Of a stretch of 62,052 bases of DNA, positions 8,725-18,261 are shown piece by piece; positions within the stretch are counted from its first letter, which is position 1; each line of letters opens with the position of its first letter. The stretch comes from Candidatus Avelusimicrobium caledoniensis (lineage in GTDB: Bacteria; Elusimicrobiota; Elusimicrobia; Elusimicrobiales; Elusimicrobiaceae): the NCBI GenBank assembly GCA_900315795.1, contig ONAM01000007.1, forward strand, positions 1 to 62,052. The letters run 5' to 3'. The notes below the pieces were generated by a model that was not told the origin of the DNA, did not search any database, and worked only from the letters and a program-made list of their open reading frames with translations. The position numbers and the translations under genes are program-made.

Positions 8725-9840
8725 ATGGATATCAGAGAACCTCATTCTTTTATTGCTTTATTTTTTGCCAGTTTTCAACTTATTAACCGCGCATTCGGTG
8801 CGCTGTTTGGTTTTGCGCTAGCCGCTATTATCGGCTACGGGTTAATTGTCGCGCTTACCTTCACTCCCGTACCCCAATTTGTAACGGCATTGTTGTTGGC
8901 GTTTTACTCTATCTTTTTGACCGTTGTATTTTTTAAACTCTTAGCCGCTAAAGCAGAAGAAGATAATTTGTCGCTACCGGATTTATCCGCTTCTTCGTTA
9001 TTACCCACGATATACATGATTATTTTGTTCCTGTTATTAGGCTTCATCGCTCTGTGTGTCGGCTTTGTTCAACGCGTGATAGGTACAGATCCTTCTCTGC
9101 CGGTACGTATCGTTATGGGTGTAGTAGCTTTCATTTTTTACGTAGGCACTTTTTTTGCACCGCTCGTAGTAGCCGTACGGGAACAAAACCCCATCGCCGC
9201 GCTTGTGTACGGGTTCCAGTTGTCCAAACGTCATGTGTTTTACGTAATAGCCACCCTAATTCTTATGGCCTTAACTCCCACAGTGATTATGGGGGCAATC
9301 GGGTATGGTTTGTACGTAACAATTCCGCTTTATTTTGCCGACAGTTTTAATTTAGCCCACTTGTCTGCTCCGTGGATAGGGGTAGGGGTAGTGCTTGTGC
9401 TTATCGCTCTATTTATACAACTGGCCATGGCCGCCTATTATGTGCTCGTCTTTTTAAACTTAGACTACCGAGACAACCGTTTAGCAACGCCCGAATTGCC
9501 CCAAGCGCAAATTACGCCGCAACCCGGGCAAGTGTTGCCGCCCGGAGCAGGTCCGGCCGCCCAAACCTATCAGGATATGCAAGTTACCAAAGCGTCTGTA
9601 AAATCTAACGCGACCGAAGATTTATTAGACCAGCATTTAGACCAAGTTTACCAACCAAAGAAGGAAGATATGGTGCAATATACCGAAGAAGACCGTATGC
9701 CTACCATCCTGTTTGATGACGACATGGCCCAACAAATGGAGTTGAATCGCCAAAAATGGGAACAAGAAAAAGCAAAATCGCATAACCGGGGAAATGCCGA
9801 CCATAACGAAGGCGACTCTCCGATTAAAATATCTAAATAA
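8725..9840 (+). CDS. Polytopic membrane protein of unknown function
   Basis: This 371-residue protein has about six to seven hydrophobic segments in the first 250 residues and a soluble Gln/Glu-rich tail of about 120 residues with DDDMAQQMELNRQ-like helices. I do not recognise a specific family. The -10 box TATAAT is at 8694-8699 and a short AGGA lies upstream of the ATG. It is followed by a terminator at 9847, so it is probably a single-gene unit. The cytoplasmic tail lacks catalytic motifs that I can see. Confidence 0.75.
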   Translation: MDIREPHSFIALFFASFQLINRAFGALFGFALAAIIGYGLIVALTFTPVPQFVTALLLAFYSIFLTVVFFKLLAAKAEEDNLSLPDLSASSLLPTIYMIILFLLLGFIALCVGFVQRVIGTDPSLPVRIVMGVVAFIFYVGTFFAPLVVAVREQNPIAALVYGFQLSKRHVFYVIATLILMALTPTVIMGAIGYGLYVTIPLYFADSFNLAHLSAPWIGVGVVLVLIALFIQLAMAAYYVLVFLNLDYRDNRLATPELPQAQITPQPGQVLPPGAGPAAQTYQDMQVTKASVKSNATEDLLDQHLDQVYQPKKEDMVQYTEEDRMPTILFDDDMAQQMELNRQKWEQEKAKSHNRGNADHNEGDSPIKISK

Positions 9841-9846
9841 TTTTTT

Positions 9847-9871
9847 AGAGCGGCTAAGTCCGCTCTTTTTT
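9847..9871 (+). terminator. Intrinsic terminator
   Basis: Stem AGAGCGG, loop CTAAGT, complementary CCGCTCT, then six T. The next gene starts only 13 nt downstream. Confidence 0.85.
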
Positions 9872-9884
9872 GTATAGAAATAGC

Positions 9885-11630
9885 ATGGAAAACTTATTTT
9901 TGCAAATTTTTAATGTATTAGGCGCGCTGGCGATATTTTTGTTCGGCATGAAAATCATGAGCGACGGTTTGCAAAAAGCCGCCGGAGAGAAATTGCGCCA
10001 CTTGCTTGCCGTAGCCACTTCCAACCGTATAGCGGCTACTCTTTCCGGAGCTGTGATGACGGGGCTTGTGCAATCGTCCAGTGCCACCACCGTCATGGTA
10101 GTAGGGTTCACCAGTGCCGGTTTACTTACGCTGTATCAGGCCTTAGGGGTCATCTTCGGTGCCAACATCGGCACGACTACCACCGCGTGGATCGTCAGTT
10201 TATTCGGGTTTAAAGTACAAATTTCGCTGTTTGCTTTGCCGGTAATTGCTATTGGTTTTTTTGCACAATTTATTTCTAACCGGATTTTAGTTCGCCGTTT
10301 GGGCGAAACACTGGTCGGATTTGGGTTACTTTTCTTGGGACTGGAACTGATGAAAAATGCTATCCCGGCCGATTTTGCCCAACACCCGCAACTGGCCGCT
10401 TGGCTGAAGCAATTTAACCCGGACAGTTTCTTTCATCTGCTTATGCTCATCCTAAGCGGGGCGGTACTGACGGTTATTTTACAATCGTCCAGTGCCGTTA
10501 TGGCCATGACGCTTACGTGCGCGGCGGCGGGCATTATTCATTTTCCGGCGGCTTGTGCACTCGTACTGGGGGAAAACATCGGCACTACTATTACAGCCAA
10601 CCTAGCCGCTTTAGGCGCAAGCAACAACGCTAAACGTGCGGCCTTAGGACACTTTTTATTTAACTTTATCGGCGTATGCTGGGTAACCTTGCTGTTCCCG
10701 CAATTTATCCGGTTGGTTGACTCCTTCGTGCCCGGTTCGCCCTATGCACAAGAAACAGCCGTGCTTACCGCCATATTGCCGTATCATATTTCTGCGTTTC
10801 ATACGCTATTTAACTGTTTAAATACGTTACTGATGTTGCCGCTACTTAAGCCGCTGGCCCGCTTGACATTGCTGTTTATCCCCAAAACCAAACGGGAGGA
10901 TAAAAACGAATATGATTTGCAATTCTTGGCCACCGGGTTTATGCAAACGCCGGAATTAGCCCTTATCGCGGTGCGTAAAGAAATTGAACACATGATGCGG
11001 TTGATTACCCAAATGACAGACAAATTGATCCATGCCGTCAAAGTAGAAGATCCGCAGATGTTTACCCAACTCATTGCCGATGTGAAAGAATCGGAACAGG
11101 CCACCGACGTATTGGAACATAAAATCAATTTATACCTAGCTAAGTTGATTCACGGGAACATGTCCCGCCATGCCGTAGCGCAAGCATTTTCGCTCTTAGA
11201 CATACTTAACAGTATTGAACGCATGGGCGATTGCGGCGAAAAAATTGCCCGCATTTTGGAAAAATTCCACACGCAAGAACCTTTTTCCGCCAGTGATATT
11301 GACGATTTGCAACGCATCGCCCGGCTGACAAAACAAGTTACCAAGCTTACCCGTAAAATACTGATAGATTTTCCGCAAGATACGCTTGCCTGGCGTAAGC
11401 AAGCCCAAGCAAATTTGGCCCAAGCGTTAGCAGACGAAACCCATTTAAATAACCTACGCAAGCAACTCTTGCGCGATCGGCGCGAGCGTATTTTAGCCGG
11501 ACAAACCGTATCGCCCGACGCGATTACCGCATACGCGGATATCTTAAATAATTTTGAACGCATCGGCGACTATGCATTGCGTATTGATGAAAATTTGCTC
11601 AGCCGCTATACCAAGGAGAAAACCGTATGA
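9885..11630 (+). CDS. Na/Pi cotransporter family protein with PhoU-like tail
   Basis: This 581-residue protein has two internally repeated NaPi membrane domains, each with the QSSSA motif (VQSSSATTVM near residue 65 and LQSSSAVMAM near 203) and a GANIGTT/GENIGTT motif, as in NptA/YjbB transporters. The C-terminal 200 residues form PhoU-like helices (SIERMGDCGEKIARILE and NNFERIGDYALRIDENL repeats). The likely job is sodium-linked phosphate movement across the inner membrane. I chose the ATG at 9885; an upstream TTG lies in the terminator hairpin. No clear ribosome binding site is present. It overlaps the next gene by ATGA. Confidence 0.88.
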   Translation: MENLFLQIFNVLGALAIFLFGMKIMSDGLQKAAGEKLRHLLAVATSNRIAATLSGAVMTGLVQSSSATTVMVVGFTSAGLLTLYQALGVIFGANIGTTTTAWIVSLFGFKVQISLFALPVIAIGFFAQFISNRILVRRLGETLVGFGLLFLGLELMKNAIPADFAQHPQLAAWLKQFNPDSFFHLLMLILSGAVLTVILQSSSAVMAMTLTCAAAGIIHFPAACALVLGENIGTTITANLAALGASNNAKRAALGHFLFNFIGVCWVTLLFPQFIRLVDSFVPGSPYAQETAVLTAILPYHISAFHTLFNCLNTLLMLPLLKPLARLTLLFIPKTKREDKNEYDLQFLATGFMQTPELALIAVRKEIEHMMRLITQMTDKLIHAVKVEDPQMFTQLIADVKESEQATDVLEHKINLYLAKLIHGNMSRHAVAQAFSLLDILNSIERMGDCGEKIARILEKFHTQEPFSASDIDDLQRIARLTKQVTKLTRKILIDFPQDTLAWRKQAQANLAQALADETHLNNLRKQLLRDRRERILAGQTVSPDAITAYADILNNFERIGDYALRIDENLLSRYTKEKTV

Positions 11631-11959
11631 ATTTTAAACCCGGTATACTTTGGACGGACGTAAAAACTTTTTTCCCCATGCTGTGGGCCATTTTACGCGG
11701 CAAATATAAAATGCCGTGGAGCACACTTGTATGGGCATTTGTTTGTGTCGTATATTTAATCAGCCCGATTGATGCATTGCCTGACGTCCTGCCGTTGTTG
11801 GGCATTACCGATGACGGTGCTTTTGTAATTTGGGTGCTTACGTTACTGCATAAAGATTTAGTGGCATTTCGCCAACAACAAGCCGCCACATCGGCGGTTA
11901 TCTTAGAAGCCGAGGTTATTAAAACAGAAAAAAATAATTCTGTTTCAAAAAAATTATGA
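11627..11959 (+). CDS. DUF1232 (YkvA-like) small membrane protein
   Basis: This 110-residue protein has the DUF1232 signature YLISPIDALPDVLP followed by a second hydrophobic stretch. Family function is not established; members are small membrane-associated proteins. It is translationally coupled to both neighbours: its ATG overlaps the stop of the Na/Pi gene and its stop overlaps the start of the AsmA-like gene. The C-terminal 25 residues are polar and not conserved in type. Confidence 0.85.
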   Translation: MNFKPGILWTDVKTFFPMLWAILRGKYKMPWSTLVWAFVCVVYLISPIDALPDVLPLLGITDDGAFVIWVLTLLHKDLVAFRQQQAATSAVILEAEVIKTEKNNSVSKKL

Positions 11960-14163
11960 AAAAACTTATTAAATTAGCCAGTATCCTTTTCTTGTCGCTA
12001 GCCGTGCTGTGCGTGATGGGGTTAATTACGTTGCGGCTGATGTTCCCGCCGGAAAAAATTAAACAGATGACGTTAACCTACGCGCAAAACACGCTCCACC
12101 GTGAAATAAAATTTGACTCCGTTTCTTTTAATTTAATCGGCGTTACGCTAACCAATTTTGCGATGTCCGAGGAAAATTCGTTTGCACAAGGCACTTTTGT
12201 AAAAGCTGACCGCGTAGAAGCCAAAGCCGCTTTGTGGCCGTTACTTAGAAAACGGATAGAAATTGCCGCCGTGCGCATAGACGGGTTAGACGTATTTATC
12301 CAAAAAAATAAAGACGGCTCTTTTAACTTTGACAGTTTTTCTTCCAACGGGGAAACACCTACCGATCCCGAACAACCCGCGGACGAACCTGCGGCCGGAC
12401 CTCTGAAGATAACGGCTCAGTTAATTAAAATTCGCGATTGCGATTTTTACTATAAAGATTTGCAAACCGGCTTATCCAGTGCGCTGGAAGATTTGGATAT
12501 CCAGCTGGCCAATGTGGCGTTAGATAAACCGTTCCCAGTGACGATTTCGTTTACCAGCAAAACCAAAGATAAGACGGGCTTATCAGTTTCCATACCGGTC
12601 AACATTGCGCTTAACGTGTTTTTAGCCAACTTGGAAATGCCCCAAGCATATGTGGAAATTTCCAACGCACAAGCCCAGTACAATCACATTAAACTATCGT
12701 TACAGGGGAAAGCAGAAAATTTGGAAAACCCGCACGTAGACATTGCGGGAACTATTACCGGGATAGACAATTTCTCGTTCAAAGATTTTTTGCCCGATCT
12801 GCCTAATTTTACGTTACCCGCCTTGCACATACTGCTCAAGGCCGATGCCGATTTGGATAAATCTTCCGCCACCGTTCACAATGCCGCGCTGCGCATTTTG
12901 GACAGTGCACTAAGTACCAACGGTATTATCGGATGGGGGGGAGAAAATGTTACGTACCGCCTAAGCGGAAAATTGCAGGCCGACATCGCCCAAATCGTCA
13001 AAATGACCGACGACACCGGCTTTGACCCCAAAGGCACGCTCAGCGGCACTTTTACCGCTACCGAGAAAAACGACGGGCAAGATGTCAGCGGCTCGGTAAC
13101 ACTCAAAAATGTCAGCGCACTTTACCCGCCTTTTACATTGACAAACACTAACGGAATCATCAAAATCAACTCTTTAGACGATATTTCCTGTGCTTCTTTA
13201 ACCGGACTTCTGAACAACGAAAAGTTTACGGGCTCGTTTGCGTACAAAAACATCAAAGATGTATTAGATTTAACCTTAAAATTAAATTTGGATAAATTGA
13301 CACTCACGCAATTCCCGTCGTTTGACCAACCTGCCGAAGATACTATTTCATCCGGCACACAAACGGTTACTCCGGATTCGGCCGCTGCCGAACAAACATA
13401 CATGAACATCAAGGCCGATTTGGCTATTGGTCCCGTCAGCGTACCGTACTTCCGCACCGACGGCGTTACCATACAATCGGCTCTTACAAACGTCAGCGCG
13501 GATATGCAAAAAGCAAACGGTACGGTTTCTTTTGCACTTCAGCCCGGGGCCATTACGGATATAGAAAATTTACTCAAGCAAAGCAAAGCCGTGCGTATCA
13601 TTTTACTGCCGCTGGGGTTACTTAACAAAGTGGGTAAAAAATTAAATTTAAATCTCTTTGAGGCCGAAAACCAAGCCAAAAAAGGCGAAATTGCCATGAC
13701 CAAAGCCGAGGGGAAATATACGTTTACTAACGGCGTTATGAACATTGATACAACCACATTTGAGTCTTCCCTTACCAATTTAAACGCAAGCGGCACGGCT
13801 GATTTTAACACAAACGCACTCAACATGAAGGCCTCGGCCACCTTGCTGACGAAACAAACGCCCGTTGTTATTAAAATCGGCGGAACGATGGATAACCCAA
13901 CGGGGAAATTAGACGTACTGCACACGGTTACTTCGGTAGTGGGGGGCATTTTAAGTTACCAAACCGCCAAATCGGCCGCAACAGGCACCGCGGGAGCCGC
14001 TACCTCTGCTGCCGAAGGAGTATCTACTGTGGCGACGGAAACAGCCAAGGGCGTTTCCGTTGCCGCCAAAGATACCGCTCAAGCGGCCAAAGCTACCGTT
14101 AAAGCCATCGGCAATTTATTTAAGAAAAGCGAACCCTCCGCCGAAGAAACATCCGCCAAATAA
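11956..14163 (+). CDS. AsmA family envelope protein
   Basis: This 735-residue protein has one N-terminal membrane anchor (residues about 5-28) followed by the AsmA-type opening ENSFAQGTFVKADRVEAKAA and IDGLDVFIQKNKDGSFNF. A long beta-rich region then ends in the AsmA C-terminal pattern (GNANF/DFNTNALNMKASATLL, GGTMDNPTGKLD). The last 80 residues are Ala/Thr/Lys-rich and low complexity. AsmA-like proteins are bridge-like proteins linked to lipid movement between inner and outer membranes. It is the last gene of the three-gene overlapping unit 9885-14163. Confidence 0.85.
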   Translation: MKKLIKLASILFLSLAVLCVMGLITLRLMFPPEKIKQMTLTYAQNTLHREIKFDSVSFNLIGVTLTNFAMSEENSFAQGTFVKADRVEAKAALWPLLRKRIEIAAVRIDGLDVFIQKNKDGSFNFDSFSSNGETPTDPEQPADEPAAGPLKITAQLIKIRDCDFYYKDLQTGLSSALEDLDIQLANVALDKPFPVTISFTSKTKDKTGLSVSIPVNIALNVFLANLEMPQAYVEISNAQAQYNHIKLSLQGKAENLENPHVDIAGTITGIDNFSFKDFLPDLPNFTLPALHILLKADADLDKSSATVHNAALRILDSALSTNGIIGWGGENVTYRLSGKLQADIAQIVKMTDDTGFDPKGTLSGTFTATEKNDGQDVSGSVTLKNVSALYPPFTLTNTNGIIKINSLDDISCASLTGLLNNEKFTGSFAYKNIKDVLDLTLKLNLDKLTLTQFPSFDQPAEDTISSGTQTVTPDSAAAEQTYMNIKADLAIGPVSVPYFRTDGVTIQSALTNVSADMQKANGTVSFALQPGAITDIENLLKQSKAVRIILLPLGLLNKVGKKLNLNLFEAENQAKKGEIAMTKAEGKYTFTNGVMNIDTTTFESSLTNLNASGTADFNTNALNMKASATLLTKQTPVVIKIGGTMDNPTGKLDVLHTVTSVVGGILSYQTAKSAATGTAGAATSAAEGVSTVATETAKGVSVAAKDTAQAAKATVKAIGNLFKKSEPSAEETSAK

Positions 14164-14192
14164 ACCTTTCGCTGTTCATCAGATACGACAAA

Positions 14193-14252
14193 AGGCCCAG
14201 AGAAAATCTGGGCCTTTTGTCCCTTGTTACATACGTATTTTTCCCTTATACT
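14193..14252 (+). promoter_or_regulatory. Promoter with secretome motif, site 3 (overlaps a hairpin)
   Basis: The 15-mer TGGGCCTTTTGTCCC (14209-14223) abuts a -35 TTGTTA (14224-14229); the 17-nt spacer leads to -10 TATACT (14247-14252). The motif and its distal half AGGCCCAGA form a strong hairpin (14190-14218) that may also terminate the upstream AsmA-like gene. Confidence 0.6.
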
Positions 14253-14271
14253 GTTAGAAGAGGTTAACGCT

Positions 14272-16932
14272 ATGCAAAAACGGTTTACTTTATGGTTGGT
14301 CTGTGCGGTGCTTTTCACCCTTGCTCCCTATGCCGCGGCGCAAGGGAAGTTTCGCGTGGCGCGTCCGTCCTCGTTTAAACCGACCGTTAAGGTGTCTCAA
14401 CCGGCATCCGCAAGACCCTCTTTCCAACCGTCCGTTTCTGTTTCTAACCCAAGCGTCCGGGGAGCTGTCCGTGCGCAAGGAACTTCTGCCCCGGTTCAGT
14501 CCCCTGTCCCGCTAACGCCGCATACGTGGCAAGCCCCTACCGCGGCCTTTCCGTCGCAACAATTGCAACACGGCGTGCAACAACGCATTAACGCCGTTGA
14601 AACACAAAAACGTATCGGTCCTGCCGCGGGTGCCAATAACTACGTACCGCCCATGCCTCCGGCAAACACGTTGCAGACGTTGGACTTCCCGGAAGATGAC
14701 CGCCCGTTATCCGAAATTTGGGGGCTTAATAAACTTTTCATCAGCGAGCTGGAAAAATTTGACGGCCGTCTGTTTGAGATTTCCGATAATTTGGAAAACA
14801 TCCAAAACGCACTAGCGCAAGGGACCCAACTTTCCCCGCAACAATTCTCACGCGTTCAAGCCGCTGCCATTTATTTCCGCTCGCTTACCTACAAAGAGGT
14901 ATCCGATAAAAAAGTGTGGATGTCTGCGGAGTTTCGCCAACATGCCGCGGTGTTACGCTCGCCGTTGGCTACCGAACAGGCATTTTTTATTGAACAAGAC
15001 ATGTATAAAGAAAGTTACAGTTTTGACGAAGTACCGCAAGAAAAAGGATATATTCCCACTTTTATCGGAAATGCAACCGGTGATTTGCCGTATCAAAACA
15101 TCCGCAATGCGTTCCTGGTTGCCGAAAGAACCGACCAACCTATCTTTGTCAAATGGACCACCCACGGTGAAATTGACCCGGCGGGGAATTTCTATTTTCT
15201 ACTGGGGGACCCGGGGTCAACTAACCGCATTTACACCAAACAAGTGGTGCAAGATTTGCAATTACTGCGCAACGTAACCGGTGCTCCGGAAATTAACTTT
15301 CAAACCGATGCTTGCCATGCCGGACAGTTTTTAGATGAATTTATGGCCCTGCCCGAAAATGTACGCCAAGGGATCAACGTGTTCGTGCTCGCGGGCGGAC
15401 GCATGCAAGTAAATAATCAGGGGGAAGAACTTTTCAACCGCGTGCGCGACGTCAAACAAACCGCGAAAAACCAACAGTTATCTTATTTGTTACAGCACAT
15501 GGGTAAAAACGGCAACATTTTCGTACGCGGATATGTAAACGGACACGCTTTCAACCCCTTGGAACAAGCCGTCAAACGTGCCCAAATGGAAAATAGCCCC
15601 TTATATGCACAACTAGATCCATTACTCCGCGTGCAAAACGCCGCAACCGTCAAAGAAACCAAAAGTGTGCTATTGGAATACCAATTTGACGGGCACGGCA
15701 GTTGGTGGCCTAGCTTTGCGGGAGACGGGTTTGATACCCAGTGCCTCTTTGCCGGGTTGGAACAAGACATTGTCAACTACGTGCGCGCGACCGGACAAAA
15801 AATGCTGCATGGCAAACCTTTATACGAGTCACTCGGTGAACAATGGGGGCTGCCGTCCTTATCCGTCAATCAATTAACACCCGCACACCAACAATTGGTG
15901 CAAGTTTCAAAGGATTTGGAACTCATTAAATCGGCCGCTACATTGACTCCGGATCAACGCCAACGTGTTCAAAATGCGGAAAATTATTTCCGTTCTCTCC
16001 CATTGGACGAAGCGGTCCGTTTTGAAGTTCAACTCTCTGCACAATTTCGCCAACACGCGGCCGTGTTACGCTCGCCAACTGCCACGGAATATGCGTATTA
16101 TATTCAAGGGTATCAATACGAACATTTGTACAAAAAACAACAATCAGCTGAATGGGAAGATTTATCCGAGGAAGAAGGATATATTCCCACCGTTATCGGG
16201 GATCCAAAGAACGGTTGCTCGCTGACGGAAGTAACTCAAGCTTTTAAAAATGCCGCCCCCACGGATAAGCCCATTTTCGTACAAGTAGCGGCTCACGGCA
16301 ACGTGGATCAAGCGGGCCGGTTTCGTTTAGGGTTGCAAAAAGCAACCGTCTCTACGCAAGAGCTGATTGCGGCCGTACAGCGTTTACGCACGCAAACGGG
16401 CGCGCCGGAAGTGAATGTCCAGTTAGACTCGTGTTTAGGCGGCTCTTGTCTGATAGAATTTGCCCAGTTGCCCGCCCAAGAACGCGAGGGCATCAACCTG
16501 TTTGTACTGGCCGGAACCCATAACTATAATTACTTTGATAAAGAAACATTGGCGGCCCGTTCACGCGGCAACGAAAACAATTCTATTGCCCTAAATCTGA
16601 CGGGTGTACTTTTACGCAACATCGCGGAAGGGAAAATTCTTGCCGGAGCTTACATCAACGGAAAACCTTTCTTGCCTATGACCCATTTAATACACACACA
16701 GGAACCGACCTCTTTTGAGATGGAGCTGTTATATGGCGTCGGCTTAGACCAAACATCCGCCGGGCCGTCCGGGCCGTTCGTGCTGAAAAACTTGGAAGAA
16801 ATGCAGAAGAAATTTAAAGCAGATAAAGAAACCTACCTGCGCCCGGTGTTCAATTCCGCGTTGCAATTAGGCCACCTCTTCTTTGGCGACGCATTTGACC
16901 GCATGGTAAAAGACGAAAATATTAACTTATAA
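14272..16932 (+). CDS. Secreted protein with two caspase-fold-like (clan CD) domains
   Basis: This 886-residue protein has a signal peptide (MQKRFTLWLVCAVLFTLAP, cleavage near AAAQG), a Pro/Ser/Val-rich low-complexity region to about residue 110, and two homologous domains. Domain 1 has His298-Gly299 (THGEID) and Cys348 in DACHAG. Domain 2 has His675-Gly676 (AHGNVD) and Cys721 in DSCLGG. The His-Gly and Asp-x-Cys-x-x-Gly pair, 46-50 residues apart and each after hydrophobic strands, is the dyad pattern of clan CD cysteine peptidases (caspase, gingipain, C80). Each domain is preceded by a similar RVQxAxxYFRSL helix segment. Both dyads look intact. The start ATG has GAGG upstream. Peptidase activity is inferred; a non-proteolytic role is possible. 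Confidence 0.72.
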   Translation: MQKRFTLWLVCAVLFTLAPYAAAQGKFRVARPSSFKPTVKVSQPASARPSFQPSVSVSNPSVRGAVRAQGTSAPVQSPVPLTPHTWQAPTAAFPSQQLQHGVQQRINAVETQKRIGPAAGANNYVPPMPPANTLQTLDFPEDDRPLSEIWGLNKLFISELEKFDGRLFEISDNLENIQNALAQGTQLSPQQFSRVQAAAIYFRSLTYKEVSDKKVWMSAEFRQHAAVLRSPLATEQAFFIEQDMYKESYSFDEVPQEKGYIPTFIGNATGDLPYQNIRNAFLVAERTDQPIFVKWTTHGEIDPAGNFYFLLGDPGSTNRIYTKQVVQDLQLLRNVTGAPEINFQTDACHAGQFLDEFMALPENVRQGINVFVLAGGRMQVNNQGEELFNRVRDVKQTAKNQQLSYLLQHMGKNGNIFVRGYVNGHAFNPLEQAVKRAQMENSPLYAQLDPLLRVQNAATVKETKSVLLEYQFDGHGSWWPSFAGDGFDTQCLFAGLEQDIVNYVRATGQKMLHGKPLYESLGEQWGLPSLSVNQLTPAHQQLVQVSKDLELIKSAATLTPDQRQRVQNAENYFRSLPLDEAVRFEVQLSAQFRQHAAVLRSPTATEYAYYIQGYQYEHLYKKQQSAEWEDLSEEEGYIPTVIGDPKNGCSLTEVTQAFKNAAPTDKPIFVQVAAHGNVDQAGRFRLGLQKATVSTQELIAAVQRLRTQTGAPEVNVQLDSCLGGSCLIEFAQLPAQEREGINLFVLAGTHNYNYFDKETLAARSRGNENNSIALNLTGVLLRNIAEGKILAGAYINGKPFLPMTHLIHTQEPTSFEMELLYGVGLDQTSAGPSGPFVLKNLEEMQKKFKADKETYLRPVFNSALQLGHLFFGDAFDRMVKDENINL

Positions 16933-16980
16933 ATTCACTTACTATAAACGAACCCGTATAAATTTCATATAATAAGTTAT

Positions 16981-18261
16981 ATGGGTTTGTTTTTATTAGG
17001 ACTTACAAATTTAATTTTCCCGTTGGGAGCGTTGGGCGTCCTTTTTGGCTTTTTGTTTTCCGGCCGCCGGGGCGTGCTCAAGCATTTGTGGCAAGAACTG
17101 CAAGAACGGTTCGGCTTGGAAAAAGAGGGAACTCTTATCCAAGGAGCCGTTTGGTTGCATTGCGCCAGCGTAGGGGAAGTTTTATCCATTAAAGAGCTTA
17201 TTGCCCAACTGCACGATTTTTACCAGCGCGATATCTTAATTACTACCTCTACCCAAGCCGGCAAAGAAACCGCCCTTAAAAACCCGCTTGTTAAACAAGC
17301 CGTACTCGTGCCGCTTGATTTTTACCCGTCGTGCCGACGTTTTATCCGTTTGGCTAAGCCGTACCGCTTGTTTGTAATAGAGCGCGAAATTTGGCCCAAC
17401 TTGTTAGAAGCCGCGTATCAAGCCGGCGTTCCTACCGCTATATTAAACGGGCGCATTTCGGCCAAATCTGCCCGGGCCTACACGCTCATTAAACCTTTAT
17501 TCAAACGGCTCTTAACCCACTTGACGTTTGCGGCGTTGCAAACAGAAGACGACGCCAAACGCTATTGTTCGTTAGGTCTGCCCGCCGACCGATGCCACAT
17601 CTGCGGCAACGTAAAATATGACTCTTTAAACGAAAACCCCACCCGTACCGCCGAAGTGGACCAACTGCTTAGTGCGTTAAATTGGCAAGGAAAACCGCTT
17701 TTGGTGTTAGGCAGTACACACCCGCAAGAAGAAACGATGTTACTGCGCGCCGCGCCCGATTTTATTAAAAAAGGTATCAAAATTATTTTTGCCCCGCGCC
17801 ACTTGGAACGACGGGCCGAAATTCGCGACACTCTGCGCCAGAGCGGCTTAGCACACGCTTTTATGAGCGATAACGATTTATCTAAAAATGCCGATATTGT
17901 TTGTGCCGATGTCATGGGTTTGTTACCCTCTTTATATGCCCGCGCCACGCTGACGTTTGTGGGCGGATCTGTCGCGCCGCGTGGGGCACACAACTTACTG
18001 GAGCCGGCTATTTTGGCTAAAACGGTATTATTCGGAAAACACTTTTTCAATGCCCCGCTTACCGCCCAAGCGTTATTGGAAACGGGTGGGGGAATTTTAG
18101 TAAACGAATATACATTTAAATCTACCGTTCTGCGTTTGGTAGAAGACCCGGAACAACTGGAAAATATGGCCCAAAAAGCCCGCAACACCGCTTTAAGTTT
18201 TAAAGGAGCAACCACAAAAATCAATCAAGTGGTACAAAACTATGAACGAAAAACAAACTGA
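16981..18261 (+). CDS. waaA: 3-deoxy-D-manno-octulosonic acid (Kdo) transferase
   Basis: This 426-residue KdtA/WaaA of GT30 adds Kdo to lipid A precursor at the inner membrane. It has an N-terminal membrane segment and the LHCASVGEV motif near residue 60. VIEREIWPNLL with its Glu is near 125, followed by ILNGRIS. The C-terminal half has LGSTHPQEE, FAPRHLERR and GGSVAPRGAHNLLEPA, all typical. The ATG directly follows the -10 box TATAAT at 16968-16973 and no ribosome binding site is seen, so the transcript may be leaderless. It overlaps the following glycosyltransferase by 20 nt. Together they indicate LPS core synthesis. Confidence 0.93.
   Translation: MGLFLLGLTNLIFPLGALGVLFGFLFSGRRGVLKHLWQELQERFGLEKEGTLIQGAVWLHCASVGEVLSIKELIAQLHDFYQRDILITTSTQAGKETALKNPLVKQAVLVPLDFYPSCRRFIRLAKPYRLFVIEREIWPNLLEAAYQAGVPTAILNGRISAKSARAYTLIKPLFKRLLTHLTFAALQTEDDAKRYCSLGLPADRCHICGNVKYDSLNENPTRTAEVDQLLSALNWQGKPLLVLGSTHPQEETMLLRAAPDFIKKGIKIIFAPRHLERRAEIRDTLRQSGLAHAFMSDNDLSKNADIVCADVMGLLPSLYARATLTFVGGSVAPRGAHNLLEPAILAKTVLFGKHFFNAPLTAQALLETGGGILVNEYTFKSTVLRLVEDPEQLENMAQKARNTALSFKGATTKINQVVQNYERKTN

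Noticed and set aside
14190..14223. Hairpin considered as only a terminator of the AsmA-like gene
   Set aside because: Its right arm matches the secretome motif and abuts a -35 box at the same spacing as at the other sites, so a promoter role is at least as likely. A dual role remains possible.
14272..16932. Caspase-like protein as part of a CBASS or other antiphage system
   Set aside because: It has a signal peptide and no cyclase, sensor or gasdermin gene nearby, so an intracellular defence role does not fit.
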